Part shown: positions 1 through 6,797 of the stretch, in pieces
Layout: each line of letters begins with the position of its first letter
Numbering within the stretch: the first letter of the stretch is position 1
NCBI GenBank assembly: GCA_003156795.1
Contig: PMHU01000244.1
Location: 206 to 10,130, forward strand
Direction of reading: 5' to 3'
Length of the DNA: 9,925 nucleotides
Source of the DNA: Acidimicrobiaceae bacterium
Lineage (GTDB): Bacteria > Actinomycetota > Acidimicrobiia > Acidimicrobiales > Palsa-688
Translations under genes and position numbers: made by a program
The notes under the pieces: model-generated
Databases searched by the model: none
What the model was told of the DNA's origin: nothing
Seen by the model: the letters and a program-made list of their open reading frames with translations, nothing else

Positions 1-741
1 AACGGGCAGAAGGTCTGGACTTCGGGTGCCAACCACGCCGACTTCTGCTTCTTGTTCTGCCGGACCGATCCTGACGCCCCGAAGCACAAGGGGATCAGCG
101 TGATCCTGGTCGACATCGACACGCCAGGTGTCCACGTCCGCCCCCTTCCCGACCTCGTCGACCCCGAGTACCCAGACCTAAACGAGGTATTCCTCTCAGA
201 CGTGGTCGTCCCGGCCACCAACTTGGTCGGGACGCTCAACTCCGGATGGGCGATGGCGAACGGGTCTCTCGCCCACGAGCGGGGAATGGTGTGGGTTACC
301 AGCGTCATCGAATTGGAAAACGCGACGAAGCGGTTGCTCGGAGAAGCTCCCGGAATGCTCGAACGTCTGCCGGTCGCCGAGCGAGCGGAAGCGGCGACGA
401 TGCTGGCGGACGTGTACATAGACGCCCAGGCGGTGCGATCCTTGGGATTCCGCGGCTTCGGGAATTTGCTGCGCGGCGGCAGCGCCCCCGAGCAGGCGCT
501 CATGAAATTGTTTTCGAGCGAGGCCCGCCAGCGCTTGGCGCTGGTCGCCGCCGAGCTTCAAGGCGCCGAGGCCATCCAGGGCGACGAGAAGTTTGGGGCG
601 ATCCTGCCCCTCTCGACGTCCGACCCGAGTCCATGGCTCGACCAGTACTTCCGATCGTTCGGGCTCACCATCTCGGCCGGCTCTTCCGAGATCCAGCGCA
701 ACATCATCGCCGAGAAGGTCCTCGGCCTGCCCCGAGCCTGA
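1..741 (+). CDS. Acyl-CoA dehydrogenase, 5'-truncated (C-terminal 246 residues)
   Basis: The frame is open from base 1, so the gene begins outside the window; the first in-frame ATG (52) is internal. The visible protein starts in the middle beta-barrel domain (NGQKVWTSG, residues 1-9), continues through the NEVFLSDV stretch (61-68), and ends with the flavin-site SAGSSEIQRNIIAEKVLGLP just before the stop. ACADs oxidise acyl-CoA to trans-2-enoyl-CoA using FAD and pass electrons to ETF. The helix-G motif AHER places a Glu at visible residue 93, where isovaleryl-CoA and long-chain ACADs carry their catalytic base. The MCAD-type position lacks Glu (AGSS). It is therefore an alpha-type, catalytically competent ACAD of the actinobacterial FadE class. 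Substrate is unknown. It converges with the SDR gene 24 bp downstream. The family call is secure. Confidence 0.93.
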   Translation, partial: NGQKVWTSGANHADFCFLFCRTDPDAPKHKGISVILVDIDTPGVHVRPLPDLVDPEYPDLNEVFLSDVVVPATNLVGTLNSGWAMANGSLAHERGMVWVTSVIELENATKRLLGEAPGMLERLPVAERAEAATMLADVYIDAQAVRSLGFRGFGNLLRGGSAPEQALMKLFSSEARQRLALVAAELQGAEAIQGDEKFGAILPLSTSDPSPWLDQYFRSFGLTISAGSSEIQRNIIAEKVLGLPRA

Positions 742-765
742 CCGCACTCGCTTCGGAGTCGGTCC

Positions 766-1563
766 TTACGGAGCGCTGCGCACCGTACCCCCGTCGACGG
801 CGAGGGCGGCGCCGGTGATCCAGGCCGCCTGCTCGGAGCAGAGGAACGTAATGGCGGCCGCCACTTCGGCCGAAGCGCCGAGGCGGCCTGCGTCTATCGG
901 GGCCCGCTCCAACATTCGGGCGACCAGTTGCTCGTGCGACCTGCCGCTGGCCGTAGAGGCCGCATCGAATCCGGCCCGAACGCCTTCGGTGTCGGTCAGC
1001 CCCGGCAGCACGCAGTTGGCGCAGACGCCATCCGCCGCATACGAGCGGGACAAATTGCGCGTGACGTTGACGAGGGCGGCCTTGGCCGCCGCGTACGGGG
1101 CGCAGAAAGGCTCCGGGACCCTGGCCGTATAAGAAGCCACGTTGACGATGCGTCCCCACCCTTCGGCCACCATGTAGGGCAAGGCCGCCACCGTGATCCG
1201 CATGGCGCTCACGACGTTGACCTTGTAAGCGTCCTCCCAGTCTTCGTCGCTGAGCTGATCGATCGGCAGGTGGCCGCTCTCACCGCCGGCGTTGTTGACC
1301 AGAATGTGGATTCCCCCGTGAGCCTGGTTGGCGGCATCGACGATGGCGGCGGTCGTGTTCGCATCGCGGACGTCGCCGGCCACTCCGAGCACATTGGCGC
1401 CCGTGGCGCGCAAGGCGGCCACCGCTTCGTCGAGTGGTTCGGCGCTTCGAGCCGATAGGACGAGGGCTACTCCTTCGGCCGCCAGCAGTTCGGCGGCGGC
1501 CCGGCCGATTCCTCGGCTGGCACCCGTCACCACGGCGACGCGACCGGCGATACCGAAGTCCAC
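766..1563 (-). CDS. Short-chain dehydrogenase/reductase (SDR, FabG-like)
   Basis: A 265-residue classical SDR, a soluble NAD(P)-dependent oxidoreductase of typical family length. Visible motifs: cofactor loop TGASRGIG (13-20), GDV (63-65), NNAG (90-93), active-site Asn116, Ser144, Tyr157 and Lys161 (YAAAK), and the C-terminal AVDGG. The S-Y-K tetrad is complete, so the enzyme should be active. Arg39 (SARS) after the second strand could hint at NADP preference, but this is weak. Translation starts at GTG 1563, with GGGTGG about 11 nt upstream. In this setting it could be the 3-hydroxyacyl-CoA dehydrogenase of a beta-oxidation pathway or an alcohol or steroid dehydrogenase; the sequence does not decide. 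It is divergent from the TetR gene, a common arrangement for a regulator and its target. Confidence 0.93.
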   Translation of the reverse strand: MDFGIAGRVAVVTGASRGIGRAAAELLAAEGVALVLSARSAEPLDEAVAALRATGANVLGVAGDVRDANTTAAIVDAANQAHGGIHILVNNAGGESGHLPIDQLSDEDWEDAYKVNVVSAMRITVAALPYMVAEGWGRIVNVASYTARVPEPFCAPYAAAKAALVNVTRNLSRSYAADGVCANCVLPGLTDTEGVRAGFDAASTASGRSHEQLVARMLERAPIDAGRLGASAEVAAAITFLCSEQAAWITGAALAVDGGTVRSAP

Positions 1564-1771
1564 GACGCTATGCCACCCGGGAGGGGGTCACTAGCGGCGC
1601 GACGAGCCGGTTCTCATCGTCGAGAGCGTACAAGCCGGGCTCGACCTTCCTCGATTCGGCCGGACCCGCCGGAGCGGCCCGCACCCCGGGGCTTCTACGG
1701 CGGCCCAGGCCCGGGCCCAACCGGGCGTCACCGGAGCGCGACTACCGCGACCGCTAGCGTCGGTTGCCATC
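1564..1771. promoter_or_regulatory. Divergent SDR / TetR intergenic region with inverted repeats
   Basis: This 208-bp non-coding gap separates two divergent start codons and must hold both promoters. I see no convincing -35/-10 pair; the sequence is very GC-rich. The octamer TAGCGTCG lies next to both starts, each copy reading toward its gene: on + at 1755-1762 before the TetR ATG, and on - at 1570-1563, running into the SDR GTG. Around the TetR copy is a near-palindrome, CGACCGCTAGCGTCG (1748-1762), perfect apart from one extra C. A second palindrome, GGCCCGGGCC, lies at 1708-1717. The first is a plausible autoregulatory operator. The second may only reflect base composition. Confidence 0.45.
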
Positions 1772-2386
1772 ATGGCCGACCTGGTCCCCGCCACCCGAGA
1801 CCGCATCCTAGAAGCGGCCCTGCTCGCTATGGGGCGCGTGGGTCTGCGCCGATTGACCATGGGCGACGTCAGCGAAGTGGCCGGCTTGTCGCGCGGGACC
1901 GTGTATCGCTACTTCCCAACCAAGGATCAGCTCCTGTCGGTCGTCGCCGAGTACGAGCGGGATCGCTTCGCCGAGGGCCTGAGGGCGTCGATGGCCGCCG
2001 CCCCGACCGACGAGATCGGCCTCGATGAGGTAGCCCAATACATCATCACCTACTTTCGCCAGCATCCCGCTTTGACCCTGATGATCGATACCGAGCCGGC
2101 GTTCGTCTTGGGTTACCTCAGGCAGCAGCTGCCGGTGTTTCACCAGATCACCGAGGAGCTCTGGGGGCCCGTCATGGCCAACGCCCTCCCGGTCAAGGAA
2201 GGCTGGGTAACCGGAGACGAGCTCAACGAACTGCTGTTGCGGGTGGTCCTTTCCGTTTTCCTGGTGCCGGGGCAAAGCAGCACTGCGACCGTGGGTGTCC
2301 TGCAAGGCGCCCTCGATGGCTTTGTGCGTTTGGCCTCCGCCCGTGAGAAGGCGCCGGGCCAGATCGCTCGTCACAAGGGGGCCTGA
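1772..2386 (+). CDS. TetR/AcrR-family transcriptional regulator
   Basis: A 204-residue protein with the standard TetR layout. The N-terminal helix-turn-helix covers residues 8-55 (TRDRILEAAL, then MGDVSEVAGLSRGTVYRYF and TKDQLL), followed by a helical C-terminal ligand-binding and dimerisation domain without a recognisable subtype signature. TetR proteins are usually homodimeric repressors released by a small ligand; in catabolic clusters like this the ligand is often an acyl-CoA intermediate. The ATG has no evident Shine-Dalgarno (CGGTTGCCATC precedes it), so the mRNA may be leaderless or weakly translated; no alternative in-frame start lies close upstream. It is divergent from the SDR and ends 21 bp before the converging ACAD beta gene. 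It is the only regulator in the window and so the first candidate to bind the operators at 4534-4549 and 8158-8171, but this is inference. Confidence 0.93.
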   Translation: MADLVPATRDRILEAALLAMGRVGLRRLTMGDVSEVAGLSRGTVYRYFPTKDQLLSVVAEYERDRFAEGLRASMAAAPTDEIGLDEVAQYIITYFRQHPALTLMIDTEPAFVLGYLRQQLPVFHQITEELWGPVMANALPVKEGWVTGDELNELLLRVVLSVFLVPGQSSTATVGVLQGALDGFVRLASAREKAPGQIARHKGA

Positions 2387-2407
2387 GCCGGACGGCGCCC
2401 CGCGGCC

Positions 2408-3355
2408 TCAGACGGCGCTGCCGCCGTGCGGGAAGAGGCCGGAGAAGCCGATTGCGGCGGCGGCCGCGAAGAGTTCCGATGCGGTTCGTTCGGCGCCGAA
2501 CGGCAACCGCATCTCCGGCTGTATGTGCCGACACAGGATCGAGATGTCATATTCGTCGCACAGCCCGGACGCCCCGTGCAGCTGCTGGCTGGTGCGAAGT
2601 ACCGATCGAGCCGAATCGAGGGCGTGCAAGCGCAGGGCCAGCACGTCGGCCCTCGCCTCGTTCGGGGAGGCGAAGAGCCGCCACAGAGTAAAGCGGGAGA
2701 GCTCCCGGAGCCCATCCACGGCCACGGCCGCATCGGCGAGCTGGAACTGCACGGCTTGGAACTCGGAGAGGCGCTGCCCGAACTGGACCCTGTCCGATAC
2801 GTGCTCCACCGCCAGCTCCAACGCCCGCTCCGCCGTCCCAAGGATCTGCCACCCGGTCAGAGCCATGTGCAGCGAGACGTCGGCGCCCGTTGACGGGTCC
2901 TGGTCGCGCCCGGCGGTGAGGTCGGTCACGAACGGACCGAGTTTCGAAGCGAGTCGGGGGGCCATGGGGCCGGCCGTCTTTGAGCGCCCGTCCAACGTCG
3001 AGATGCGCCACTCGCCGAATAGATCGCCGTGGTCCACCCGGGGCCGGTCGTCGCCAACGACCGCGAACGGCAGGCCGTCTTCGGGACTTCTCATTACGAC
3101 GGAGGCGATCGGGTAGGGCAGCACGTTGCGCCCGGCCTGGCGGCAGAGCTCCCCTGCCGCGGCTGCTGAGTCCAAGTCCGATCGCGGGTCGACATCCAAG
3201 GCGCCCAGGCCGTCGAGAGCCTTGGCTACCTCGACTTCTCGGACGCCGGGTTCGGCTTCGGCCCTCCTTGCGCAGTCGACGCCTCCGAGGTCCGCGAACG
3301 CCCTGGCTGCGGCGGCTCCAAAATCGGTGGCCAGGTCAGGAAGTTCGAGGTTCAC
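2408..3355 (-). CDS. Acyl-CoA dehydrogenase, short beta-type (non-catalytic) subunit
   Basis: A 315-residue ACAD-family protein, shorter than the usual ~380. The start is GTG 3355, which overlaps the stop of the upstream ACAD gene as GTGA; AAAGG lies 6 nt ahead of it. An open frame runs further upstream but only as a shadow of the neighbouring gene. The C-terminal domain is clear: RVQFGQRLSEFQAVQFQLAD (189-208) and LHGASGLCDEYD (259-270). The middle-domain substrate and flavin motif (WCQxFSEPxAGSD in its partner) is missing. By alignment, the helix-G catalytic Glu is His163, and the MCAD-type Glu position is Phe286. This is the pattern of the beta subunits of alpha2beta2 steroid side-chain ACADs such as ChsE4-ChsE5, in which the other chain supplies the Glu. 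The coupled gene at 3352-4515 is the obvious partner. The partner and the absence of activity alone are inferred. Confidence 0.85.
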   Translation of the reverse strand: MNLELPDLATDFGAAAARAFADLGGVDCARRAEAEPGVREVEVAKALDGLGALDVDPRSDLDSAAAAGELCRQAGRNVLPYPIASVVMRSPEDGLPFAVVGDDRPRVDHGDLFGEWRISTLDGRSKTAGPMAPRLASKLGPFVTDLTAGRDQDPSTGADVSLHMALTGWQILGTAERALELAVEHVSDRVQFGQRLSEFQAVQFQLADAAVAVDGLRELSRFTLWRLFASPNEARADVLALRLHALDSARSVLRTSQQLHGASGLCDEYDISILCRHIQPEMRLPFGAERTASELFAAAAAIGFSGLFPHGGSAV

Positions 3356-4515
3356 GGGGCGCCTTTGTTTCCGGCGAGGAGAGAACGAGAAACGATCATG
3401 CGCTGGATCTCGATCGTTCCCGCCGCCACCGTGGCCGCCTGGGCGTAACGCCAGTGGTCCTCGATGGCGCCTTCGAGGGGGGCGTCGTTGTCGGGGCCTT
3501 CGAGGCTGCGGTCTTCGACCGCTTGGAACAGGAGCTCGGCGACCTGCTGGTCGCACTGGGTCACCGCCAAGCGGGCCGCGCTGGCCGAGACGTCGGCCGA
3601 CCGACCCGCCTCCTGCTCGGCGACGGCGCGGTAGGCGAGCAGCCGAGCGACCCGCACTTGGACGAGCGCTCGGGCCCACGCGCTGCGAAGGCCAACAGGA
3701 AGGGCGGCCATGCCGTCGCGGGTTCCCGCCCACTGAGACATGAGCCGGTCGCACCTTGCGTAGCGAGCGATCCCGACCCTTTCGTGGGCCAGGGCCCGCC
3801 GGATGACGTTCCAACCGTTGCCGACCCCGCCGAGCACCTCGTCGGGTCCGGCGAACACCCCGTCGAAGAAGCACTCGTTGAGGTGGTGCGGCCCGAGCAT
3901 GCTCTTGATGGGTCGCACCGTTATGCCTTCGCGATCCACCGGAATGAGGAAGATGGTGATTCCCTCGTGCTTCTTCGTCGTTGCGGTGCCGACTCGGGCC
4001 GCGAGGACACACCACTGAGCCATTTGGGCGTAGGAGGTCCATATCTTCTGGCCCGTGATGCGGAACCCTCCTTCGTGCGGCTCGGCGCGCGTCGTCAGTG
4101 ACGCCAGGTCCGAGCCGGCGTCGGGCTCGCTGAAGCCCTGGCACCAGATCACCTGCCCGGCTGCGATCGGGGGCAGGAAACGCTCCTTCTGCCCCTCGCG
4201 ACCGAAGGCCATGATCGCCGGACCGACCCAGTTGAGGCCCATGTACTGAGCCCCGCGCGGTTCGTGGTGCGCCCACATCTCCTCGCGTACGACGGTCTGT
4301 TCCCACACCGACCCGCCGGACCCGCCGTACTCCTCGGGCCAGGCCCAGGTGAGCAGGCCCTCCGCAGCCAACCGCCGGCAGAAGCGCTGCGCCACTTCGA
4401 GGTCTTCCGGATCGTCGGTAAAAGCACCGAGGTAGTCGTGGGGAATCTCGGTTGAGATCAACTCCCGGAGCCGGGCCCGCAACTCGCAGGCCCGCTCGCC
4501 GAAGTCGTAGTCCAT
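3352..4515 (-). CDS. Acyl-CoA dehydrogenase, alpha-type (catalytic) subunit
   Basis: A complete 387-residue ACAD starting at ATG 4515, with AAGGGG (4525-4530) 9 nt upstream. Domains in order: N-terminal helical region; WPEEYGGSGG (59-68); flavin/substrate motif WCQGFSEPDAGSDLASL (124-140); GQKIWTS (155-161); helix-G AHER with the putative catalytic Glu245; C-terminal AAGTIEIQR (364-372). Ala365 stands where MCAD has its Glu376, so this belongs to the group that uses the helix-G base, as in isovaleryl-CoA dehydrogenase and ChsE4. It should convert acyl-CoA to 2-enoyl-CoA with FAD. Its gene is followed, with a GTGA overlap, by the beta-type ACAD, suggesting a heterotetramer. A promoter and a palindromic operator lie directly upstream. 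The real substrate may be a bulky or branched acyl-CoA, by analogy with steroid enzymes; this is not shown by the sequence. Confidence 0.94.
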   Translation of the reverse strand: MDYDFGERACELRARLRELISTEIPHDYLGAFTDDPEDLEVAQRFCRRLAAEGLLTWAWPEEYGGSGGSVWEQTVVREEMWAHHEPRGAQYMGLNWVGPAIMAFGREGQKERFLPPIAAGQVIWCQGFSEPDAGSDLASLTTRAEPHEGGFRITGQKIWTSYAQMAQWCVLAARVGTATTKKHEGITIFLIPVDREGITVRPIKSMLGPHHLNECFFDGVFAGPDEVLGGVGNGWNVIRRALAHERVGIARYARCDRLMSQWAGTRDGMAALPVGLRSAWARALVQVRVARLLAYRAVAEQEAGRSADVSASAARLAVTQCDQQVAELLFQAVEDRSLEGPDNDAPLEGAIEDHWRYAQAATVAAGTIEIQRMIVSRSLLAGNKGAP

Positions 4516-4533
4516 CAGCCGGTTCCCCTTACC

Positions 4534-4549
4534 ATGACGCTCACGTCAT
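4534..4549 (-). promoter_or_regulatory. Palindromic operator ahead of the ACAD alpha/beta genes
   Basis: The + strand reads ATGACG-CTCA-CGTCAT, a perfect inverted repeat with 6-bp arms and a 4-bp spacer. It lies 18 nt upstream of the ACAD ATG, between the -10 candidate and the Shine-Dalgarno, so it would cover the expected transcription start. A repressor here would block transcription. On the minus strand the core is TGACGTGAGCGTCA. The kinase/dehydrogenase divergent promoter has TGACGTGCATGTCA, identical at 11 of 14 positions and at a similar distance from a start codon. No T-run follows, so it is not a terminator. The binding protein is unknown. Confidence 0.6.
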
Positions 4550-4575
4550 ACTATTCGGCGCCGCGGCTGGCTCAA
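4548..4575 (-). promoter_or_regulatory. Candidate sigma-70-type promoter for the ACAD alpha/beta genes
   Basis: On the minus strand TTGAGC (4575-4570) is followed after 16 nt by TAGTAT (4553-4548), each matching 4 of 6 consensus bases. The -35 overlaps the stop codon of the upstream fused ACAD. The -10 overlaps the first two bases of the operator. The start of transcription would fall near 4541, inside the operator. This would let the ACAD pair be transcribed separately from the kinase/fused-ACAD genes while also receiving read-through. Confidence 0.45.
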
Positions 4576-6797
4576 CCGGACGGGTCGGGATCTCGGGGGA
4601 GGCCGAGCAGGCGCTCGGCGATGACGTTGCGCTGCACCTCGCTCGTGCCGCCGGCGATGGTCAGGCAACGATTGGCCAAGAAACCGAACGTCCACTGCCC
4701 GGCCGGGCCTTCGGCCGTGGCGCCTTCTGCGCCGAGCAGGGCCAGGCCGAACTCCTGTGTCCGCTGGTCGTGCTCGGCTCCGAGCAGCTTGCGGACGCTC
4801 GCTTCGGGTCCGGGCACGCCTCCGGCCACAGCCCGGTACGTCGAGCGCTGGCCCAGAGCCGCGAGGGTGTGCGATTCCGAAATGAGCCCTCCCAACGAGT
4901 CGCGTGCTACGTCGTCCAGGTCGTCTGGGCCCAGGTCGCCGACCAGTTTGAGAAGGGCCACCACCCCGCCGCCGAAGGAAGCGCCGCTTCCCATCGCCAC
5001 CCGCTCGTTGGCCAGGGTGGTACGCGCCAGTGGCCAGCCTCCGTGCACCTCGCCGATCACGCAATCGTCGGGAACGAACACGTCCGACAGGAAGACCTCG
5101 TTGAACATGGCTTGACCGGTCAGCTCCCGCAAAGGTCGTACTTCGATTCCTGGGGCGGTCATGTCGACGATGAAATACGTGATCCCGAGGTGCTTCGGCC
5201 GGGTCGTGTCGGTTCGGGCCAGGCAGATGCCCCAATCGGCCTCGGCCGCGAGCGTGGTCCACACTTTCTGGCCGGTCAGCAGCCATCCTCCGGATGTGGG
5301 TGCGGCTTTGGTCGTCAGCGACGCCAAGTCCGAGCCGGCTCCCGGTTCGCTAAAGAGCTGGCACCACGTGATCTCGCCCAGGAGCGTCGGTCCCACCCAT
5401 CGGTCCTGCTGTTGGCGCGATCCGTGGGTCGCGATGGTCGGCGCCGCCCAGGCGCCGACGGCCAGGTTGGGCCGGCGTATTCCGGCCCGTCGGAGCTCTT
5501 CGTCGATGACCAGCTGCTCGGCCGCGCCGGCGCCGCGTCCCCACGGTTCCGGCCAGTGGGGAACCAGGAATCCCGCTTCGACCAGGCCGGCCCGCCACTC
5601 GGCCCGGGGCCTCTCGGCGATCGCGGCGACGTCCCGCCGCACGGCCACCCGCATGGCATCGTCCTCGGCTGGAAGGTCAACGCCCATGTGGCGCCTGACC
5701 CCGCCGGTGGCCAAGGCGGTCACCCGTCCACGCCACCGGCCGCTCGGGCCGGTCAGCTGGCGGAGGGAAGTGGCCCGGCGCAGGTACCGGTGGGCGTCGT
5801 GGTCCCAGGTAAACCCGATCCCGCCGAGGACTTGGATGCAGTCCTTGGCCACGCGCAAGAAAGCGTCGGGTCCGACGGCTCCGGCCACGGTCGCGGAGAG
5901 CGACGCTTCGTTGCCGTCGGCCTGATCGCCACCGTCGGCCTGATCGACGGCCAGGGCGGCGTCCCACGCGGCAGCCCGGATCTGCTCGACGCTGACGAGC
6001 ATGTCCGCCAACCGGTGCTTTATGGCTTGGAACTGGCCGATGGGCCGCCCGAACTGCTCGCGGACCTTGGCGTACTCCGCCGCGGTTTCGAGGCACCAGC
6101 CGGCTCCCCCCGAGCACTCGGCGGCCACCAGGGTGACGATCAGCTCGTCGAGCCGGCGCCGGTCGATGGTGAGCTGGTGGCTGACCGCCACCGAATGGCC
6201 GTCGACGGTGATCGAAGCGCAACGGCGGGTCTGGTCGAGGCTGGGCAGCTCGGTGACCTCGGCGTCGTTCGCCTCGATCACGCAGAGGCGTTCCCCGTCG
6301 GGACAGGCGACGGCAACCACCAACCAGTCGGCCAGCGTGGCGCTGGGCACCGGTCGTGATGTACCGGTCACGACGATGGCACCTGCCCCGTCCGGTAGCG
6401 ACCCGTCCAGCGCCGACGAGCCGGGGAAGGTGACCGCTCCCACGGTCGTGCCTGCCACCAGACCGGGCAGCAGGGCCCGTCGCAAGGCCGGGCTTCCCCC
6501 GCGGGCGATGGCGGCGCAGGCGAGCACGGTTGCGAGGAACGGCCCTGGCGCCGCCACCCGACCCATCTGCTCCACGATCACCCCCAGTTCCGACAGCCCG
6601 TACCCCTGGCCTCCGTCGGCCTCGCGGAGGTGGAGGCCGATCCAACCGAGGGCGCTCAGGTCGCTCCAAAACTTCGGGAGCGTCTCGTGTTGGGAGTCAA
6701 GGTCGGCCCGGGCCACGTCGAGCGAGCAGTGTGTCCGCAGGAACCGATCGGCGGCCTCGGCGAGCGAGGCGTGCTCCTCGCTGATCGCGATACTCAC
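4572..6797 (-). CDS. Fused double-domain acyl-CoA dehydrogenase (FadE34-like)
   Basis: A 741-residue protein made of two ACAD units, about twice the usual length and close to mycobacterial FadE34. The start is GTG 6797, with AGGTGGGA 5 nt upstream; it overlaps the kinase stop as GTGA. The frame stays open upstream only as a shadow of the kinase gene. The N-terminal unit (about 1-360) has EYAKVREQFGRPIGQFQAIK (241-260) and GIGFTWDHDAHRYLRR (326-341) but no SEPxAGSD motif. Ile220 occupies the helix-G catalytic position and Thr349 the MCAD position, so it is beta-like and probably inactive. The C-terminal unit (about 370-741) has TWCQLFSEPGAGSDLASL (477-494), ANER with catalytic Glu598, and AGGTSEVQRNVIAERLLGLP (715-734), so it is alpha-like. 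FadE34-type enzymes act on steroid side-chain acyl-CoAs; that substrate here is only an analogy. A 6-residue tandem repeat (285-296) lies in the N-terminal unit. Confidence 0.92.
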   Translation of the reverse strand: MSIAISEEHASLAEAADRFLRTHCSLDVARADLDSQHETLPKFWSDLSALGWIGLHLREADGGQGYGLSELGVIVEQMGRVAAPGPFLATVLACAAIARGGSPALRRALLPGLVAGTTVGAVTFPGSSALDGSLPDGAGAIVVTGTSRPVPSATLADWLVVAVACPDGERLCVIEANDAEVTELPSLDQTRRCASITVDGHSVAVSHQLTIDRRRLDELIVTLVAAECSGGAGWCLETAAEYAKVREQFGRPIGQFQAIKHRLADMLVSVEQIRAAAWDAALAVDQADGGDQADGNEASLSATVAGAVGPDAFLRVAKDCIQVLGGIGFTWDHDAHRYLRRATSLRQLTGPSGRWRGRVTALATGGVRRHMGVDLPAEDDAMRVAVRRDVAAIAERPRAEWRAGLVEAGFLVPHWPEPWGRGAGAAEQLVIDEELRRAGIRRPNLAVGAWAAPTIATHGSRQQQDRWVGPTLLGEITWCQLFSEPGAGSDLASLTTKAAPTSGGWLLTGQKVWTTLAAEADWGICLARTDTTRPKHLGITYFIVDMTAPGIEVRPLRELTGQAMFNEVFLSDVFVPDDCVIGEVHGGWPLARTTLANERVAMGSGASFGGGVVALLKLVGDLGPDDLDDVARDSLGGLISESHTLAALGQRSTYRAVAGGVPGPEASVRKLLGAEHDQRTQEFGLALLGAEGATAEGPAGQWTFGFLANRCLTIAGGTSEVQRNVIAERLLGLPRDPDPSG
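5914..5946. repeat. Two-copy 18-bp tandem repeat inside the fused ACAD gene
   Basis: The 15-mer CCGTCGGCCTGATCG occurs at 5914-5928 and again at 5932-5946, a period of 18 bp that keeps the frame. It encodes DQADGG followed by DQADGN (residues 285-296), in a likely surface loop between two helices of the N-terminal unit's C-terminal domain. It looks like a slippage duplication with no evident functional effect. Confidence 0.8.

Noticed and set aside
742..765. Possible hairpin between the convergent ACAD and SDR genes
   Set aside because: Only ACTC/GAGT pair (4 bp) and no T-run follows; too weak to call a terminator.
2546..2559. GAATATGACAT on the minus strand, matching the left half of the 8156 operator region
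   Set aside because: It lies inside the ACAD beta coding sequence and the following CTCGATC lacks the GTCA half, so it is a chance half-match.
2408..4306. 632-codon minus-strand frame as one long protein
   Set aside because: Only the part from GTG 3355 is ACAD-like. The rest is an Arg/Gly/Pro-rich shadow of the upstream ACAD gene, and the GTGA overlap with AAAGG fits the shorter start.
4534..4549. Perfect inverted repeat read as an intrinsic terminator for the fused ACAD gene
   Set aside because: The stem is only 6 bp and no T-run follows in either direction. Its position at the expected transcription start and its second copy fit an operator better.
4452..6359. 635-codon open frame on the plus strand
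   Set aside because: It is antisense to the fused ACAD gene, which shows clear family motifs. The plus-strand translation shows no recognisable domain, and such shadows are common in high-GC DNA.
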